Assembly (NCBI GenBank): GCA_023228445.1
Contig: JALOBD010000011.1
Location: forward strand, 1 to 24,255
From: Sphaerochaeta sp.
GTDB taxonomy: Bacteria > Spirochaetota > Spirochaetia > Sphaerochaetales > Sphaerochaetaceae
Reading direction: 5' to 3'
Length of the DNA stretch: 24,255 nt
Shown here piece by piece: positions 22,782 to 24,255 of the stretch. The position numbers and the translations under genes were made by a program. The number at the start of each line of letters is the position of its first letter. Positions within the stretch are counted from its first letter, which is position 1. The notes under the pieces were generated by a model. That model worked only from the letters and a program-made list of their open reading frames with translations, searched no databases and was not told where the DNA came from.

Positions 22782-23858
22782 TCACTGCCTATGGTCGCTG
22801 ACCGTCGATCGCTGCACAAGGCGTGGCGGGAAGAGGACGCTCTTGCCTCCCTTGCCGTCGATCATCGACAAGAGCTGAGCGACAGCAGCCTCGCCGAGCT
22901 TCGATGCCGGGTGGGCGATGCTGGTCAAATGGGTATATCGGGCAGCCTCCGAGTCATCGATGCCGATGATGGAGATCTGCTCGGGCACACGCGTGCCGTT
23001 TTTGGCGAGCGTCTCCATGACCTGGAGCGCGACGGTGTCATTGTAGCAGAGCACCGCCGAGTAGGGAGTGAGAAAATCGAGCAACCGCCCCGCGCTGAGC
23101 AACTGGCCCATGTTCTCCTTGGAGTACCACAAAATATCCTCTTCCTTGATGGGAAGCGCGTGTTCACGCAGCGCTTTGACGTGGCCGAGGTAGCGCAGGT
23201 GACCTTGGCGGTTGGTATGGGGCAGGATGCAGGCGATCCGCCGATGTCCCTTCTCGACGAGGTGTGCGGTGGCCATCCAACCGGCCTGGATGTCATCGAG
23301 AGCGACGTGGGGGATGGTGAGCTCAGGGTAATAGGAGTCGATGAAGACGACAGGGGTGCCCCGATCGGCAAGCATGTGGTAGAGCTCGATGTTTGCGCAG
23401 GGCAGGGCGCTGCGTGTCGGCTCAACGATCAGGCCGTCAAGTTCCTTGTCCATCATCATCCTCAGCGCGGTGCTCTCCCCGGTGACGGTGTTGTCCGTCC
23501 ACAAGAGCTGCATCGAGTAGCCTTTGGCAACCAGCGCATCGCCGGCACCCCGAACGATGGAAGGGAAGATGTAGCTGTCCATATAGGTGAAGATCATCCC
23601 CACCGTCATCGACCGCTGTCGCTGGGAGGCTGGATGGGCGTCGTCTTCGGCGATGAAGGTCCCGCTGCCTTGCAGGCGGGTTACCAGGCCCTGTTGCACA
23701 AGGACCTCCAGAGCCCTGCGGACCGTCTGCCGGGAGCATGAGAAGCGGTCGGAGAGCTGGGCCTCGGTCAAGAAGCGAGAGCCGGGCAGGAAGTGGCCTG
23801 TGTTGATCTGCTCGATGGCCCACGTGACGATTTCCATATATTTGTGTTGTGTATCCAT
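22782..23858 (-). CDS. araR: Arabinose-responsive repressor AraR
   Basis: This 358-residue regulator combines a GntR-type winged helix (about residues 8-70; TEAQLSDRFSCSRQTVRRAL is the helix-turn-helix) with a LacI-type effector domain (about 85-350). This architecture and stretches such as YIFPSIVRGAGDAL, DGLIVEPTRSAL and AVLCYNDTVALQVM match Bacillus AraR closely (362 residues). In Bacillus, L-arabinose releases AraR from its operators. The frame is open to 23942, but ATG 23858 has GGGGAG seven bases upstream and begins at the winged helix. It is the first gene of an operon with GH2 and the esterase. Its likely targets are the sites before araA and GH127 and its own upstream palindrome. Confidence 0.94.
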   Translation of the reverse strand: MDTQHKYMEIVTWAIEQINTGHFLPGSRFLTEAQLSDRFSCSRQTVRRALEVLVQQGLVTRLQGSGTFIAEDDAHPASQRQRSMTVGMIFTYMDSYIFPSIVRGAGDALVAKGYSMQLLWTDNTVTGESTALRMMMDKELDGLIVEPTRSALPCANIELYHMLADRGTPVVFIDSYYPELTIPHVALDDIQAGWMATAHLVEKGHRRIACILPHTNRQGHLRYLGHVKALREHALPIKEEDILWYSKENMGQLLSAGRLLDFLTPYSAVLCYNDTVALQVMETLAKNGTRVPEQISIIGIDDSEAARYTHLTSIAHPASKLGEAAVAQLLSMIDGKGGKSVLFPPRLVQRSTVSDHRQ

Positions 23859-23889
23859 GCTGCGCTCCCCGTGCGGTACTCTTTCCTCC

Positions 23890-23918
23890 TTTATATCGGT
23901 TCTTGGGCAAGAATACAA
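23890..23918 (-). promoter_or_regulatory. araR promoter with an internal palindrome
   Basis: On the minus strand TTGTAT (23918-23913), 17 bases, TATAAA (23895-23890). The spacer is filled by TTCTTGGGCAAGAA (23900-23913), with perfect six-base arms around GG. A protein bound there would block RNA polymerase; it does not match the AraR-like core, so another regulator may be involved. AGGAGG lies in the leader but far from the ATG. Confidence 0.55.
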
Positions 23919-23930
23919 GTAGATTTTTAT

Positions 23931-23942
23931 TTGTATGTACAA
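23931..23942. promoter_or_regulatory. AraR operator upstream of araR
   Basis: TTGTATGTACAA has perfect TTGTA/TACAA arms and differs from the classic AraR core TTGTACGTACAA by one base. It lies 12 bases upstream of the araR -35 element, consistent with autoregulation or with control of the divergent gene starting at 24188. Confidence 0.65.
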
Positions 23943-24187
23943 CTTTTGCGAAAAAATGGTACGAATGTGTGAGATTTTGGAGATATCACTAACAATTTAG
24001 CGAAAGATACGACAAAACTAGGTGTATGATACGGGCCTATTTCTGTATTGACAGCTAGTCCATTCCATGGCATTCTTATTGTAGGTGTCGGGTATAGTAC
24101 CAGTGAGTATATGAACAATACATATTTGACGAAATACAGTACAATATATCCTGATATGTAGTGAAAGATGGTATGGAGGATTGGAAG
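23943..24187. other. AT-rich intergenic stretch between araR and the right-edge gene
   Basis: No gene is supported. On the plus strand there are TTGACA (24048-24053) and TTGACG (24126-24131), but neither is followed by a good -10 at normal spacing. TATAGT (24093-24098) within GGTATAGTACC lacks a matching -35. The region is probably the control region of the gene that begins at 24188. Confidence 0.35.
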
Positions 24188-24255
24188 GTGAGCAGACGAT
24201 CACCTGCGGTGCAGACACTCGCCAAACCTGCCGATAGGTACAAGCGGTTCAGGCT
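24188..24255 (+). CDS. Start of an unidentified gene (partial, runs off right edge)
   Basis: A GTG start is preceded at seven bases by GGAGGA and opens a frame that stays open to the window end. It gives about 22 residues, beginning MSRRSPAVQTLAKP. The segment is basic and polar with no recognisable domain. It could be the cytoplasmic N-terminus of a sugar permease, given the AT-rich control region and the nearby AraR-like site, but that is a guess. It is divergent from araR. Confidence 0.45.
   Translation, partial: MSRRSPAVQTLAKPADRYKRFR

Noticed and set aside
24120..24160. TTGACG followed by TATATC as a promoter for the right-edge gene
   Set aside because: The spacer is only 13 bases and other -10 choices are poor.

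Overview
The window looks like a bacterial pentose and hemicellulose utilisation region, probably from a spirochaete of the Sphaerochaeta type. That assignment is an inference. It rests on two solute-binding proteins with short signal peptides that end in small residues with no lipobox cysteine, and on the mixture of Firmicutes-like (AraR, AraA) and generic sugar genes. Genes are tightly packed and GC-rich. The long regulatory gaps around 4.2-4.4, 6.2-6.35 and 23.9-24.2 kb are clearly AT-rich. No tRNA, rRNA, CRISPR array, insertion sequence or phage gene was seen.

Layout: (1) 1-4153, minus strand: an operon of GH127 beta-L-arabinofuranosidase, an extracellular sugar-binding protein and a MalF-type permease that runs off the left edge. 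(2) 4574-6067, minus: araA alone, closed by a clear intrinsic terminator. (3) 6897-10912, plus: a monosaccharide ABC importer (chvE-gguA-gguB type), followed by a LacI-family regulator (11133-12191). (4) 12214-12915, minus: araD, convergent with lacI. (5) 13418-16092, minus: a tight four-gene operon, DUF969-DUF979-pcp-gamma-glutamylcyclotransferase, which looks like a 5-oxoproline (pyroglutamate) module rather than a sugar module. (6) 16239-19046, plus: GH115 xylan alpha-glucuronidase. (7) 19033-23858, minus: araR, a 1050-residue GH2 enzyme and an SGNH esterase, all overlapping or touching. (8) 24188 to the right edge, plus: the first codons of an unidentified gene.

How it works together (inference): arabinose-containing oligosaccharides enter through the left ABC system and are trimmed in the cytoplasm by GH127. 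GH115, GH2 and the SGNH esterase, none with a signal peptide, process xylan-type oligomers inside the cell. Free pentose enters through the chvE-gguA-gguB system. AraA and AraD carry L-arabinose towards xylulose 5-phosphate; the ribulokinase between them is not in the window. AraR probably controls GH127 and araA through two near-identical operator/promoter modules, each with a pair of sites 143-144 bp apart, and also its own gene. The LacI-family protein probably acts on a perfect 18-bp palindrome before chvE.

The most notable observations are the duplicated AraR promoter architecture, the 5-oxoproline module set inside a pentose locus, hairpins flanking the binding-protein cistron, a GH115 promoter placed so that its transcript may be leaderless, and a 14-bp palindrome that forms both stop codons of two convergent genes.
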